Below, piece by piece: positions 19,112-28,340 of a DNA stretch of 49,453 bases (its first letter is position 1; every line of letters starts with the position of its first letter). The position numbers were made by a program, and so were the translations under genes. The DNA is taken from contig NZ_FUXG01000023.1 in NCBI RefSeq assembly GCF_900167095.1, forward strand, positions 1 through 49,453. Direction: 5' to 3'. The notes under the pieces were generated by a model. It had not been told where the DNA came from, searched no databases, and saw only the letters and a list, made by a program, of their open reading frames with translations. The DNA comes from Oceanospirillum multiglobuliferum. Lineage in GTDB: Bacteria > Pseudomonadota > Gammaproteobacteria > Pseudomonadales > Halomonadaceae.

Positions 19112-21373
19112 TTACAACATCTCTTGAGGGTCAACATCCAGAGACCAGCGCACTTTTCGACTTAACTTATCTTGTTCGATATACCAGACCAGCTTTTCTA
19201 AGGCCTGATGTAAAGAGGCTCGACGGCTCGACTGAATCCAAAGTTGCATATGATAACGTCCAAAACGGCGTTCCATTGGTGCAGGCATTGGCCCTATTAT
19301 CTCAAGCTCTGGCGATGCAGATAACTCAGACTCAATACTGTTTAGGGCCATGTTTAAAAACGCAGATACGTCTTCTGTTTTCGGAGCTTCTGCCCTCAAT
19401 AGCGCCATATAAGAAAAAGGTGGCAATAAGCCCTCTTCACGCTGCATTAAGAGTTGGGCGGAAAACTCTGGGTATCGGTGTTCGGCCAGCAAATTCAGCA
19501 GAGGGTCTTCAGGGTGTAGAGTTTGTACAACAACTTTTCCACGTCGCTGCTCTCGACCAGCCCGTCCTGCAACCTGCGTGACCAGCTGCCCCATACGCTC
19601 TAGCCCGCGAAAATCTGAACTATAAAAACCACCGTCAGCATCCAATATCAACACTAAAGACACCGCAGGAAAATGATGCCCTTTCGCCAACATTTGAGTG
19701 CCCACTAGAATACAGGGTTGTCCGGATCGCACTGCTGTCAGTAATTTTTCCATCGAACCTTTTCGGCTGGTGCTGTCGCGGTCAACTCGATAAACAGGCC
19801 GGTCGGCAAATGCTTGTTCTAACGCTTCCTCTGTTCGCTCAGTTCCTGCCCCCATAGGGCTTAACTCAGGGTGAAAGCACTTTGGACATTGGCGCGGGAT
19901 AGCTTGCACTGCATCGCAATGATGGCAGTGCAACTTGGGTGGTTCACGGTGCAACGTCATCCTAGCATCGCAGGACTGACACTCTGCCATCCAACCACAT
20001 TCATGACACATTAAAGTTGGCGCAAAACCACGGCGATTGATAAATACTAAAACTTGCCCACCTGACTCTAAGTGCTCTCGCATCACGGGTAGCAGCCCCA
20101 AATCAAAGCCTTGGCGCAGTTTTTTATGCTGTACATTATGCAGATAAATTTCCGGCAAAGTTACGGCCTTACCCGCACGTTCACTCAGTTTCAACCATTT
20201 ATAGCGCTGAGTTTTAGCATTGTGCAAAGTTTCCAATGCCGGAGTTGCAGAGCCAAGCACTACTGGAATATTCAGCATATTGCCGCGTACTAAAGCCAAA
20301 TCACGGGCAGAATAACGAATCCCATCCCCTTGTTTATAAGAAGCGTCATGCTCTTCATCTATTACAATCAAGCCCAGATCATAAAAAGGCGTCAATACCG
20401 CTGAACGCGTACCGATCAAAATACCTGCTTTACCAGATTGCGCCAGCAACCATGCATCTAAACGTTCTTTTTCATTCAGGCTAGAGTGCAGAGTCAAAAC
20501 AGGCACAGTGAAACGATGTTTAAAGCGGTCAACCGTTTGCGGAGCCAAACCTATTTCAGGCACCAGCACCAACACCTGACGCTTTTGCTTAAGAACCGCC
20601 GCGATAATTTGCAGATAAACCTCAGTTTTACCGCTCCCTGTTACCCCCTCTAACAAGAAGGTTTGATGTTGATCTAAACAGGCTTTAACAGCATCAACGG
20701 CTTGCTGCTGTTCAGAGTTAAGCGCTAGACCCACTTCAGCCAAAACGGGCTCTGAGCTATCACGCGCCAGTAGATCAACCTTTGCAGCGCCTCTTTTAGG
20801 TTGTAGCACCTTTTGAGCTAAACCTTTATCCGCTAAAGCAGTCATCTGCACTAACGTAAAGTGCAGCGCTCTTAATATAGAGGCGGGAACAGGCTGCTGA
20901 TGTTTTTGCAGCTCTTTGATTAAAGCGGCTTGCTTGGTGGCATTTTTAATTTGAGATGGATCTACCTGACGACCACTTTTAGTCAGCTGCCAACACACTT
21001 CTTCCTGCAAGTGAGCAGGCACCCCTTGGCGCAATAAAGTCGGCAGCATCAAAGTCAGTACTTCACCAATAGGTGCATGATAATAACGCGCCACCCAGTT
21101 TGCTAAAGCAATTTGGTGCTCGTCCAGCAAAGGGGTATCGTCCAGTAACTCTTGCACCATTTTAAGCTTTTCAGGCGCGATATCAGGCTCAACATTACGC
21201 TGCCAAACCACCCCTACCATTTTTTGATTACGGTAGGGCACTAACACTCGCGCGCCTATGGGCAAATAATGGCGCTGTAATATCGGTGGCAAAACATAGT
21301 CAAAGCAACGCCTTAAAGGCACCGGCAATGCTACTCGAACTACGGGGAGGTCATCATCAAATAACGAGGTCAT
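19112..21373 (-). CDS. priA: Primosomal protein PriA, replication restart helicase
   Basis: PriA recognises stalled forks and reloads the replisome. The 753-residue protein has the N-terminal 3'-end-binding domain, helicase Walker A G243-VTGSGKT250, the DEEH box at 339-342, and the zinc module with all eight cysteines (456, 459, 465, 468, 483, 486, 496, 499). The C-terminal helicase motif RAGREQRRGKV is also present. Length and architecture are normal. It is divergent from rpmE, as in many gammaproteobacteria. Confidence 0.97.
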   Translation of the reverse strand: MTSLFDDDLPVVRVALPVPLRRCFDYVLPPILQRHYLPIGARVLVPYRNQKMVGVVWQRNVEPDIAPEKLKMVQELLDDTPLLDEHQIALANWVARYYHAPIGEVLTLMLPTLLRQGVPAHLQEEVCWQLTKSGRQVDPSQIKNATKQAALIKELQKHQQPVPASILRALHFTLVQMTALADKGLAQKVLQPKRGAAKVDLLARDSSEPVLAEVGLALNSEQQQAVDAVKACLDQHQTFLLEGVTGSGKTEVYLQIIAAVLKQKRQVLVLVPEIGLAPQTVDRFKHRFTVPVLTLHSSLNEKERLDAWLLAQSGKAGILIGTRSAVLTPFYDLGLIVIDEEHDASYKQGDGIRYSARDLALVRGNMLNIPVVLGSATPALETLHNAKTQRYKWLKLSERAGKAVTLPEIYLHNVQHKKLRQGFDLGLLPVMREHLESGGQVLVFINRRGFAPTLMCHECGWMAECQSCDARMTLHREPPKLHCHHCDAVQAIPRQCPKCFHPELSPMGAGTERTEEALEQAFADRPVYRVDRDSTSRKGSMEKLLTAVRSGQPCILVGTQMLAKGHHFPAVSLVLILDADGGFYSSDFRGLERMGQLVTQVAGRAGREQRRGKVVVQTLHPEDPLLNLLAEHRYPEFSAQLLMQREEGLLPPFSYMALLRAEAPKTEDVSAFLNMALNSIESELSASPELEIIGPMPAPMERRFGRYHMQLWIQSSRRASLHQALEKLVWYIEQDKLSRKVRWSLDVDPQEML

Positions 21374-21382
21374 GCCTATCTC

Positions 21383-21410
21383 TTGCCTCAGAAAAAAACT
21401 CTGTTATTAT
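21383..21410 (+). promoter_or_regulatory. Sigma-70 promoter of rpmE
   Basis: TTGCCT (21383-21388), a 16-bp spacer and TATTAT (21405-21410) lie just outside the divergent priA start. Initiation here would give a leader of about 115 nt before the rpmE start codon. Confidence 0.6.
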
Positions 21411-21425
21411 GCTTCACCCTCTTGC

Positions 21426-21510
21426 TTAGGCGCTAGACTATAGCCGCCTAAAAGAGAAAACCGGTTTTCTGTTACTTTGAACGGTGCTTGGCAAGACCAA
21501 GTGGCGGTTC
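21426..21510 (+). promoter_or_regulatory. Structured leader of rpmE, candidate L31 autoregulatory element
   Basis: Three pairing elements stand in tandem before rpmE. The first is a 10-bp hairpin with one bulge (21426-21435 with 21441-21451). The second is a 16-nt perfect palindrome (21455-21470). The third is a hairpin with an internal loop (21479-21510: GAAC/GTTC outside, CTTGG/CCAAG inside). Gammaproteobacterial L31 leaders have been proposed as a family of r-protein autoregulatory RNAs. Assignment to it is inferred from position and structure, not from alignment. Confidence 0.5.
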
Positions 21511-21532
21511 AACATTGATAAGGCTTCATAAA

Positions 21533-21748
21533 ATGAAACAAGATATCCATCCGGAATATAAAGATCTGACTGCAACTTGTACTTGCGGCCACACTTTCCA
21601 ACTGCGTTCAACTATGAAGAGCGAGTCTCTACACGTTGACGTATGTTCACAGTGTCACCCGTTCTACACTGGCAAGCAGAAGCAAGCGTCTACTGGCGGT
21701 CGTGTTGACAAGTTCAAACAGCGTTTTGCAAGCCGTATTGCTCGTTAA
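21533..21748 (+). CDS. rpmE: Ribosomal protein L31 (zinc-binding form)
   Basis: L31 is the 50S protein that bridges to the 30S head. The start is the ATG at 21533 (MKQDIHPEY), giving 71 residues as expected; an open frame extends upstream but is not L31-like. The zinc ligands C16, C18, C38 and C41 are all present, so this is the zinc-containing C+ paralogue that is usually exchanged for a C- form under zinc limitation. It is divergent from priA, has its own promoter, leader and terminator, and is monocistronic. Confidence 0.97.
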   Translation: MKQDIHPEYKDLTATCTCGHTFQLRSTMKSESLHVDVCSQCHPFYTGKQKQASTGGRVDKFKQRFASRIAR

Positions 21749-21767
21749 TACGCAAACAACGCTCGTT

Positions 21768-21794
21768 AAAAAGCACCTATCTGGTGCTTTTTTT
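21768..21794 (+). terminator. Rho-independent terminator after rpmE
   Basis: AAAAAGCACC pairs with GGTGCTTTTT over a 5-nt loop, followed by further T residues, 20 nt after the rpmE stop. Confidence 0.9.
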
Positions 21795-21987
21795 ATGCCT
21801 AAAATATGACCCTATATTCAGGGTAGTCAAATTACAACATATTGATTCAAATACTATTTTTTGTCATAAAAAAGCACTTTTCTTGTAAAAAAAGTTCTTT
21901 GACTTTTGTTTAATATGCGCCTTGTTCCCCCTGTCCTTTTTCTATATGCTCTGAAGTGCTAAACCCTAACAACCGGAACATAAAAAT

Positions 21988-23232
21988 ATGTCAGAAGAAT
22001 TGAAAAAAGCTGCGCTGGACTATCACGCCAATCCGATTCCGGGCAAATTAAGCGTTGAAATTACCAAGCCTGCACAAACAGCTCGCGACCTATCTTTGGC
22101 TTATAGCCCAGGTGTTGCCGAGCCTGTTCGTGAAATTGCAAGAGACCCAGAACTGGCCTACAAATACACAGGTAAAGGCAACCTAGTTGCAGTTATCTCT
22201 GATGGTACCGCTATCCTAGGACTAGGTAACTTAGGCCCATTGGCCAGTAAACCTGTTATGGAAGGCAAGAGCCTACTGTTCAAACGTTTTGCGAATATCA
22301 ACTCTGTTGATATCGAAGTGAACGCAGAAAGCCCACAAGCTTTTATCGACACAGTAGCGCGTATTGCTGACACTTGGGGTGGCATTAACCTAGAAGATAT
22401 TAAAGCACCTGAGTGTTTTGAAATTGAGCGTACTCTAATCGAGTTATGTGATATTCCAGTATTCCACGATGACCAACACGGTACAGCTATTGTAACAGCT
22501 GCTGGCATGTTGAATGCGTTGGAAATCCAAGGCAAAACGATCGAAACCGCTAAAATTGTTTGTCTAGGTGCTGGTGCAGCCGCTGTTGCTTGTATGAAGC
22601 TACTTGTCAGCTGTGGCGCGAAGATCGAAAACATCTACATGCTAGACCGTAAGGGTGTGATCCACTCAGGTCGTGACGATCTTAACCAGTACAAAGCGAT
22701 GTTTGCGAATGATACAGACAAGCGCACACTGGACGACGCGATCGACGGCGCAGACGTATTTGTTGGTCTATCAGGCCCTAACCTACTGAGCGCAGAGCAA
22801 CTGCTGAAAATGGCATCTAAGCCTGTTGTTTTCGCATGCTCAAACCCAGATCCAGAAATCAGCCCAGAACTGGCTAATGCCACTCGTGATGATTTGATTA
22901 TGGCAACGGGTCGTTCTGACTATCCAAACCAGGTGAACAATGTACTGGGCTTCCCGTTCATCTTCCGTGGTGCGCTAGACGTGCGTGCACGCCGCATCAA
23001 CGAAGAGATGAAATTGGCAGCAGCACACGCCATTAAAGATCTAGCAAAACTCCCAGTTACTCAGGAAGTTAAAGATGCTTACAACGGTATCGAGCTAGAA
23101 TTTGGCCCTCAGTACATCATTCCAAAACCAACAGATACTCGTCTGCTGAATGCCGTAGCGTCTGCTGTTGCTAAAGCCGCCGTTGACTCTGGCGTGGCTC
23201 GTCTGCCTTACCCTGAACACTACCCACTATAA
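21988..23232 (+). CDS. maeB: Malic enzyme, short form without phosphotransacetylase domain
   Basis: The enzyme oxidatively decarboxylates malate to pyruvate, probably with NADP. The 414 residues cover only the catalytic and nucleotide-binding domains: Y39 (SLAYSPGVAEP), K94 (MEGKSLLFKR), E136-D137, D161-D162 (HDDQHGTA) and the dinucleotide loop G194-AGAAA. The ~330-residue C-terminal phosphotransacetylase-like domain of E. coli MaeB is absent, as in Pseudomonas-type enzymes. Cofactor preference cannot be told from sequence alone. It stands between two terminators and is monocistronic. The 193-nt upstream gap after rpmE holds the rpmE terminator and an A/T-rich region without a clear promoter. 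Confidence 0.92.
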   Translation: MSEELKKAALDYHANPIPGKLSVEITKPAQTARDLSLAYSPGVAEPVREIARDPELAYKYTGKGNLVAVISDGTAILGLGNLGPLASKPVMEGKSLLFKRFANINSVDIEVNAESPQAFIDTVARIADTWGGINLEDIKAPECFEIERTLIELCDIPVFHDDQHGTAIVTAAGMLNALEIQGKTIETAKIVCLGAGAAAVACMKLLVSCGAKIENIYMLDRKGVIHSGRDDLNQYKAMFANDTDKRTLDDAIDGADVFVGLSGPNLLSAEQLLKMASKPVVFACSNPDPEISPELANATRDDLIMATGRSDYPNQVNNVLGFPFIFRGALDVRARRINEEMKLAAAHAIKDLAKLPVTQEVKDAYNGIELEFGPQYIIPKPTDTRLLNAVASAVAKAAVDSGVARLPYPEHYPL

Positions 23233-23280
23233 GTCAGACCGTGCTTGAGATTGTCTAACCGACAATTGTTCCGGCCATAA

Positions 23281-23314
23281 AAAAACGGCACCTCACAAGG
23301 GTGCCGTTTCTTTT
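23281..23314. terminator. Bidirectional terminator between maeB and ponA
   Basis: AAACGGCACC (23283-23292) pairs with GGTGCCGTTT (23300-23309) across a 7-nt loop, with T-rich sequence on both strands. It lies between convergent genes and serves both. Confidence 0.88.
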
Positions 23315-23366
23315 ATTTATGCTAAATAGATTAGCTTTATCTTTTATCTGCAACGTACAAGACCGA

Positions 23367-25898
23367 TCAAAACAATGCCTCAGCAGCAGGCACATCTTCT
23401 TGCACTGGTGCCGAAGGACCACCCTGTATCAGCTCGCGCTCGCTACTAGGCTCTATACTCTCAGATTGTAGCTCCTGCGGTACGTTCTCAACTTTGAACA
23501 CTTCGAAAATGGCATTCTGCTGACCTGGGCGCGCCCGGTTACCCGTTTCAGGATCAATACGCACGGTAACAATTCCAGATGGTTGAGCCATACTACGTTC
23601 AGGCTTGCCAGCTAAAACCACAGACATAAAATCAGTCCAGATAGGCAGCGCAGCTTTACTACCATATTCAGCAATTGTTTCCGGCTGATCAAAACCAACC
23701 CATGCTGTCGCAACAACATCCTGATTAAAACCTGAGAACCAAGCATCTTTTTGATCGTTTGTAGTGCCTGTCTTACCTGCAACATCGCCGCGTCCTAAAG
23801 ACTTCGCATGCTGCCCTGTGCCTTGAGTAATTACGTCTTTTAACATCGTGTGCATGATATAAATACTGCGCTCATCCGCAACGCGCTGTGCCACAGGCCG
23901 AACTTTATCGTCTGTCACCACCTCTGTTACCGACGGGTCACAGCTACGACACACCACTGGCGGAGTTGCCTCAAACAATAACTCACCAGCACTATTTTCA
24001 ATACGCTCAATGAAATAAGGCTCTACTTTAAAACCACCATTAGCAATCACAGCATAGGCTGAAGCCATTTCAAATGGCGATAAGGTAGCACTTCCTAATG
24101 CTAAAGACAGATCCTTAGGGAGTTGCTCTGGGTTGAAGCCAAAGCGACTGGCAAACTGTATAGCATCTTTCACGCCGATTGCTCTTAAAATGCGAATAGA
24201 TACTAAATTTCGAGACTTATACAGCGCATGACGTAAACGAGTAGGGCCATAAAATTTGCCACTGGAGTTACTTGGACGCCATGTTGACTCTAACTCTTTA
24301 TCATCAAATACCACGGGAGCATCATTGATAATTGACGCTGCGGTAAAACCATTTTCAAGAGCTGCGGTATAAACAAAGGGCTTGAAAATAGAACCTGCCT
24401 GCCGCCCACCTTGATAAGCTCGGTTAAATTTATTTTGATAGAAATTAAACCCACCTACTAAAGCCAACATACGGCCATTTTCAGGCGACATTGAAACAAA
24501 TGCCCCCTGAATAGCAGGAAGTTGTGACAGTGCAAAACCCGACTCTGTTTTCTCAACATAGATCAGATCACCTCGCTTTAGAATATCACTGGTCGCTTTG
24601 AGCGATGGGCCAGCCCAATAAGGGTTATGATAAGGCTTAGCCCAAGTGATGGTATCCCAAGGCACATCGACATAGTCACCACTCTCCAGCACCACTTGCA
24701 GATTCTGCCCCTCAGCTAGCGTAACAATTGCTGGAGTTAAGCGGCCGTAAGAAGGGGTTTCTCGCAGCACTTTTAACCAATTGCTGATATTTTCACCAAT
24801 AGAAGCCCCCTCTGAAGCACCCAACCCCTGACCCAAGCCTAGGTCTAGCTCACCCTCAACAGACTGTACTGTAGCTGATGCCTCAATTTGCGTACTGGCT
24901 AGAACCTGTGGCACATTGATGACCTGATCTTTGCGCCACCCGTGACGCTTATCATAAGCAAGCAGACCATTGACCAGCGCACTATTAGCGGCTTCCTGTG
25001 CCTTACTATCAATCGTTGTATACACTCGATAGCCTGCTGTATAAAGCGCCTCTTCTCCAAGCTGCGCACCTACCTGTGCACGAATCATTTCAGCGACATA
25101 AGGCGCCTCAACTTCTGGCTTTAAACCATGATACTTAGCACTAATGGGCTCTCGAACCGCTTGATCATAAGTTGAGAAATCTATCATTTGCAGATCATAC
25201 ATACGCTGAATAATCCAGTTGCGGCGCAACAAAGCACGGCGAGGATTAGCGATGGGGTTATAACGAGAAGGGGCTTTAGGCAAGCCTGCGATCATGGCCA
25301 GCTGAGCGAGACTAAGCTCATGTAACTCTTTGGCATAATAAACTTCTGCCGCAGCATCAATACCGTAAGCACGATTACCCAAGTAAATTTTATTAACGTA
25401 AAGCTCCATAATCTCTTGCTTGCTGAGGATTTGCTCCATCTGCAATGAGATTAGAATCTCTTTAAATTTCCGAGTAAACGTTTGATCTAGAGTCAGCAAA
25501 TAGTTACGTGCCACCTGCATGGTAATAGTACTACCACCAGATTGAATATGGCCTGTTTGCGCCAGCTGTACAAATGCTCGCGCCAAGCCTTTAATATCAA
25601 TACCCGAATGTGAATAAAAACTGGTATCTTCTGCTGCTAAAATGGCCTGAATAAATGCACTTGGAATTTGCTCATAAGTCACAGGCGTACGACGCTTCTC
25701 ACCAAACTCTGCAATAAGTTTGTTGTCTTGCGTAAAAATACGCAGAGGTGTTTGCAGCTGAACGTCTTTTAACTGCTCTATATCAGGTAGTTGAGGTGTC
25801 AGATACAACAGTATGCTAAAAGCGACTGCGGCTGCACCAGCAACCCCCAATAACAGCATGTAGCTGAACCATTTTAAAATATTCAATGTGATCCGCAT
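23367..25898 (-). CDS. ponA: Penicillin-binding protein 1A, bifunctional peptidoglycan synthase
   Basis: PBP1A polymerises glycan strands and cross-links them at the inner membrane. The 843-residue protein has one N-terminal membrane span (about 11-33). Its GT51 domain has the catalytic glutamate E90 (AAEDTSFYSHSGID). An OB-like insert follows, and the transpeptidase has S503-xx-K506, S562-R-N564 and K709-T-G711. A Gly/Ser-rich segment at 350-372 within the insert is low complexity. The C-terminal tail beyond the transpeptidase is acidic and disordered. It is divergent from pilMNOPQ, the classic arrangement in pilus-bearing gammaproteobacteria. Confidence 0.96.
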   Translation of the reverse strand: MRITLNILKWFSYMLLLGVAGAAAVAFSILLYLTPQLPDIEQLKDVQLQTPLRIFTQDNKLIAEFGEKRRTPVTYEQIPSAFIQAILAAEDTSFYSHSGIDIKGLARAFVQLAQTGHIQSGGSTITMQVARNYLLTLDQTFTRKFKEILISLQMEQILSKQEIMELYVNKIYLGNRAYGIDAAAEVYYAKELHELSLAQLAMIAGLPKAPSRYNPIANPRRALLRRNWIIQRMYDLQMIDFSTYDQAVREPISAKYHGLKPEVEAPYVAEMIRAQVGAQLGEEALYTAGYRVYTTIDSKAQEAANSALVNGLLAYDKRHGWRKDQVINVPQVLASTQIEASATVQSVEGELDLGLGQGLGASEGASIGENISNWLKVLRETPSYGRLTPAIVTLAEGQNLQVVLESGDYVDVPWDTITWAKPYHNPYWAGPSLKATSDILKRGDLIYVEKTESGFALSQLPAIQGAFVSMSPENGRMLALVGGFNFYQNKFNRAYQGGRQAGSIFKPFVYTAALENGFTAASIINDAPVVFDDKELESTWRPSNSSGKFYGPTRLRHALYKSRNLVSIRILRAIGVKDAIQFASRFGFNPEQLPKDLSLALGSATLSPFEMASAYAVIANGGFKVEPYFIERIENSAGELLFEATPPVVCRSCDPSVTEVVTDDKVRPVAQRVADERSIYIMHTMLKDVITQGTGQHAKSLGRGDVAGKTGTTNDQKDAWFSGFNQDVVATAWVGFDQPETIAEYGSKAALPIWTDFMSVVLAGKPERSMAQPSGIVTVRIDPETGNRARPGQQNAIFEVFKVENVPQELQSESIEPSSERELIQGGPSAPVQEDVPAAEALF

Positions 25899-25981
25899 GA
25901 ACAGATGAATTCCATTTTATACCAAGCTGCACATTTGCCAGCAAAGCTGCCATTATAGGAATGCTGAGCGATAGATTCCAA

Positions 25982-26010
25982 TTGCAGCGAGTAATTAAAC
26001 ATTATTTAAT
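25982..26010 (+). promoter_or_regulatory. Sigma-70 promoter of the pilMNOPQ cluster
   Basis: TTGCAG (25982-25987), exactly 17 bp, then TTTAAT (26005-26010), about 57 nt upstream of the pilM start. A small inverted repeat, GTTACT-TTTC-AGTAAC (26018-26033), lies in the presumed 5' untranslated region. This 168-nt gap also holds the divergent ponA promoter. Confidence 0.55.
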
Positions 26011-26066
26011 TCTCGCCGTTACTTTTCAGTAACATAACGAGCTGAATAAACACAAGGATTGTACCT

Positions 26067-27143
26067 TTGTTTGATTTTTTTCGCGGTAAAAAACAGAACA
26101 TGCTGGGATTGGATATCAGCAGTTCATCAGTCAAGCTTCTTGAACTTAGCAGCCGCAATGGTCGCCTTGAGATTGAAAGCTATGGCGTTGCTGCGCTACC
26201 GGCCCTTGCCGTTGTTGAACGAAAAATCCAAGATCCAGAACAAGTTGGCGAAGCAATCAAACTAGTGGTAGAACGCGCAAAACCAAGCACCCGACACACT
26301 GTTGCTGCTGTTTCTGGCGCCTCGGTCATCAGCCGAAAAATTCAACTTAGCGCATCACTACAACCTCAAGAGCTTGAAAGTCAAATACTGATCGAAGCAG
26401 ACCAGTTTATCCCATTCCCATTAAACGAAGTCAGTTTGGACTTTGAAGTACTAGGCCCAGCCAAAGGTCGTCCCAATAAAAATGAGATTTTATTGGTCGC
26501 TTGCCGATTAGAAACTGTTGACCAGCTACAAGATGCTCTTAAGCACGGCGGACTCATTCCCAAAGTGGTTGATGTTGAAAACTATGCCATCGAACGCGCG
26601 GTTTCACTATTAAAGCCCCAATTTAAAGTCACAAGCAACGACCCTCTCATTGCGGTAGTGGATATTGGCGCAACAATGACCAACCTGAGCATACTGCATC
26701 AGGGTGAAATCATTTACAGTAGAGATCAAGTATTTGGAGGTAAACAACTCACAGATGAGATCATGCGTCGCTTTAACTTGTCATTTGCTGATGCCGGATT
26801 TGCTAAAAAGAAAGGGGGCTTACCACCTGAATACCAGCATGAGGTTCTGATTCCCTTCCAGCAAGCAGCCGTACAGCAAATAAACCGCTCCTTACAGCTT
26901 TTCTACTCTTCAAGTGCTTTTAATAATATTGATTATATTTTGCTAGCTGGCGGCAGCTCTGCGACTCTAGGCTTGGCCAGCGTTGTCAAAGAGTACTTAG
27001 GCGTACCTTGTTCCGTTGCCAACCCATTCCTACTCACTAACATCAACCCGCGCATTAGCAAAGAAGCTTTAAACAATGATGCTCCAGCACTCCTAGTTGC
27101 CTTTGGATTAGCCATGAGGAATCTTGATAATGCCTCGGATTAA
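26067..27143 (+). CDS. pilM: Type IV pilus assembly protein PilM
   Basis: PilM is the cytoplasmic actin-like ATP-binding protein of the type IV pilus alignment complex and binds the PilN N-terminus. The 358 residues begin at a TTG (26067), preceded by AAGGA at 8 nt; no upstream ATG or GTG fits. Actin-fold motifs are GLDISSSSVKLLEL near the start, VVDIGATMTNLSI in the middle and ILLAGGSSATLGL near the end. It opens the tightly packed pilMNOPQ run, overlapping pilN by 14 nt. Confidence 0.96.
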   Translation: MFDFFRGKKQNMLGLDISSSSVKLLELSSRNGRLEIESYGVAALPALAVVERKIQDPEQVGEAIKLVVERAKPSTRHTVAAVSGASVISRKIQLSASLQPQELESQILIEADQFIPFPLNEVSLDFEVLGPAKGRPNKNEILLVACRLETVDQLQDALKHGGLIPKVVDVENYAIERAVSLLKPQFKVTSNDPLIAVVDIGATMTNLSILHQGEIIYSRDQVFGGKQLTDEIMRRFNLSFADAGFAKKKGGLPPEYQHEVLIPFQQAAVQQINRSLQLFYSSSAFNNIDYILLAGGSSATLGLASVVKEYLGVPCSVANPFLLTNINPRISKEALNNDAPALLVAFGLAMRNLDNASD

Positions 27144-27693
27144 TCTACTACCTTGGCGTGAAGAGCAGCGCCAACAGCGCCAACAGCAGTTTATTCGCAT
27201 ATTGGTATTGGTAGTATTGGTTGCTGTGCTTTTGATTGCAGGTGTAGCTCAACTGATCAAACAGCAGCAGCAGACACAACAAAATCGCAATAACTTTATT
27301 CGATTACAGATTGAACAGCAGAATAGCGAAATTAAAGAGGTGCAAGCGCTACGCAAACAGCGCAGTACATTATTGGCATGGATAGACATAGTGCATCAAT
27401 TGCAATCTGATCGAAGCCATATTGTCAGTCAGCTCAACTTACTGGCTCGTGCTGCTGTTGACGATTTATATTTCACCAGCGTTCAACAAACTGATGGTTA
27501 TTTAATTATAAAAGGTGAGGCAAAAAATAATCGTCAAATTTCCGATTTAATGCGCCATCTTGCCCATTCAGAGCTAATGAAAGAACCGCTATTAACCGAT
27601 GTTAGCACCAGCCAAATAAATACAGGCTTTAGCCAATTCACCTTGCAAATATCAAAAGCAGAGCCAGTGCAAAAGGAGACTTCGGCCAAATGA
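27130..27693 (+). CDS. pilN: Type IV pilus assembly protein PilN
   Basis: PilN is an inner-membrane bitopic protein whose short cytoplasmic tail docks into PilM. The start is the ATG at 27130, with GAGGA upstream, rather than the TTG at 27124. The 187-residue product shows the PilM-binding tail RINLLPWR (residues 3-10), a membrane helix at about 22-41, a Gln-rich coiled coil and a periplasmic ferredoxin-like domain that pairs with PilO. Its ORF overlaps both pilM and pilO. Confidence 0.95.
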   Translation: MPRINLLPWREEQRQQRQQQFIRILVLVVLVAVLLIAGVAQLIKQQQQTQQNRNNFIRLQIEQQNSEIKEVQALRKQRSTLLAWIDIVHQLQSDRSHIVSQLNLLARAAVDDLYFTSVQQTDGYLIIKGEAKNNRQISDLMRHLAHSELMKEPLLTDVSTSQINTGFSQFTLQISKAEPVQKETSAK

Positions 27694-28340
27694 ATGCCAA
27701 ATCTCAAAAAAAGAGCATTGACCTAAAAGCGATACAAGTATACTTGGCTCAAGTTGACCTCAACGATATTGATTTTAAATCAGCGGGATCTTGGCCTTTA
27801 GCAGGACGAATAAGCGCCAGTATTCTTGTTTTCGTTATCGCTTTAATATTGGGGTACTTCCTTTACCTTTCGCCATTACAGTCGGAGCTAAAGCAACTCC
27901 GAAAGCAAGAGCCAGAGCTGATCCAAACATTTGAGATCAAAGCATTTCAAGGTGCAAATTTGGCGGCCTATCAAGAGCAAATGCGTAAAATTAGCAGCCA
28001 AATTGAGGCGCTTGCCACGCAACTACCTAACAATAGCCAAGTACCTGAATTAATAGAAAAAATAGGCGAACAAGCTCAAGTCAATCGAGTAGACATTCGC
28101 TCTCTAAAGCTTTTGCCAGAAGAAGATTACCCTCTTTATTTAGCACAACCAATGCAGCTAGACGTGGTTGGAAACTTTCACAACATCAGCCTATTTATCG
28201 CAGGCATTATTGGCTTAGAGCGTATCGTGACTTTACATGAGTTTTCTATTACACCAGACCAAGAACAACTCAAGCTAAGCGTGCGTGCTAAGGCTTATCA
28301 CAGCAAAAAAACCGACTCTAACGGAGATCTAAAGCCATGA
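27690..28340 (+). CDS. pilO: Type IV pilus assembly protein PilO
   Basis: PilO heterodimerises with PilN in the periplasm and contacts PilP. The 216-residue protein has a 40-residue cytoplasmic start, one membrane helix (about 41-61), a coiled coil (about 64-115) and a C-terminal ferredoxin-like domain. The start codon overlaps the pilN stop by four bases (ATGA), indicating translational coupling, and its own stop overlaps pilP in the same way. Confidence 0.95.
   Translation: MNAKSQKKSIDLKAIQVYLAQVDLNDIDFKSAGSWPLAGRISASILVFVIALILGYFLYLSPLQSELKQLRKQEPELIQTFEIKAFQGANLAAYQEQMRKISSQIEALATQLPNNSQVPELIEKIGEQAQVNRVDIRSLKLLPEEDYPLYLAQPMQLDVVGNFHNISLFIAGIIGLERIVTLHEFSITPDQEQLKLSVRAKAYHSKKTDSNGDLKP

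Noticed and set aside
23760-25898. Possible mobile element or genomic island in the window
   Set aside because: Gene order is conserved core throughout. I saw no integrase, transposase, terminal repeats or shift in codon style.
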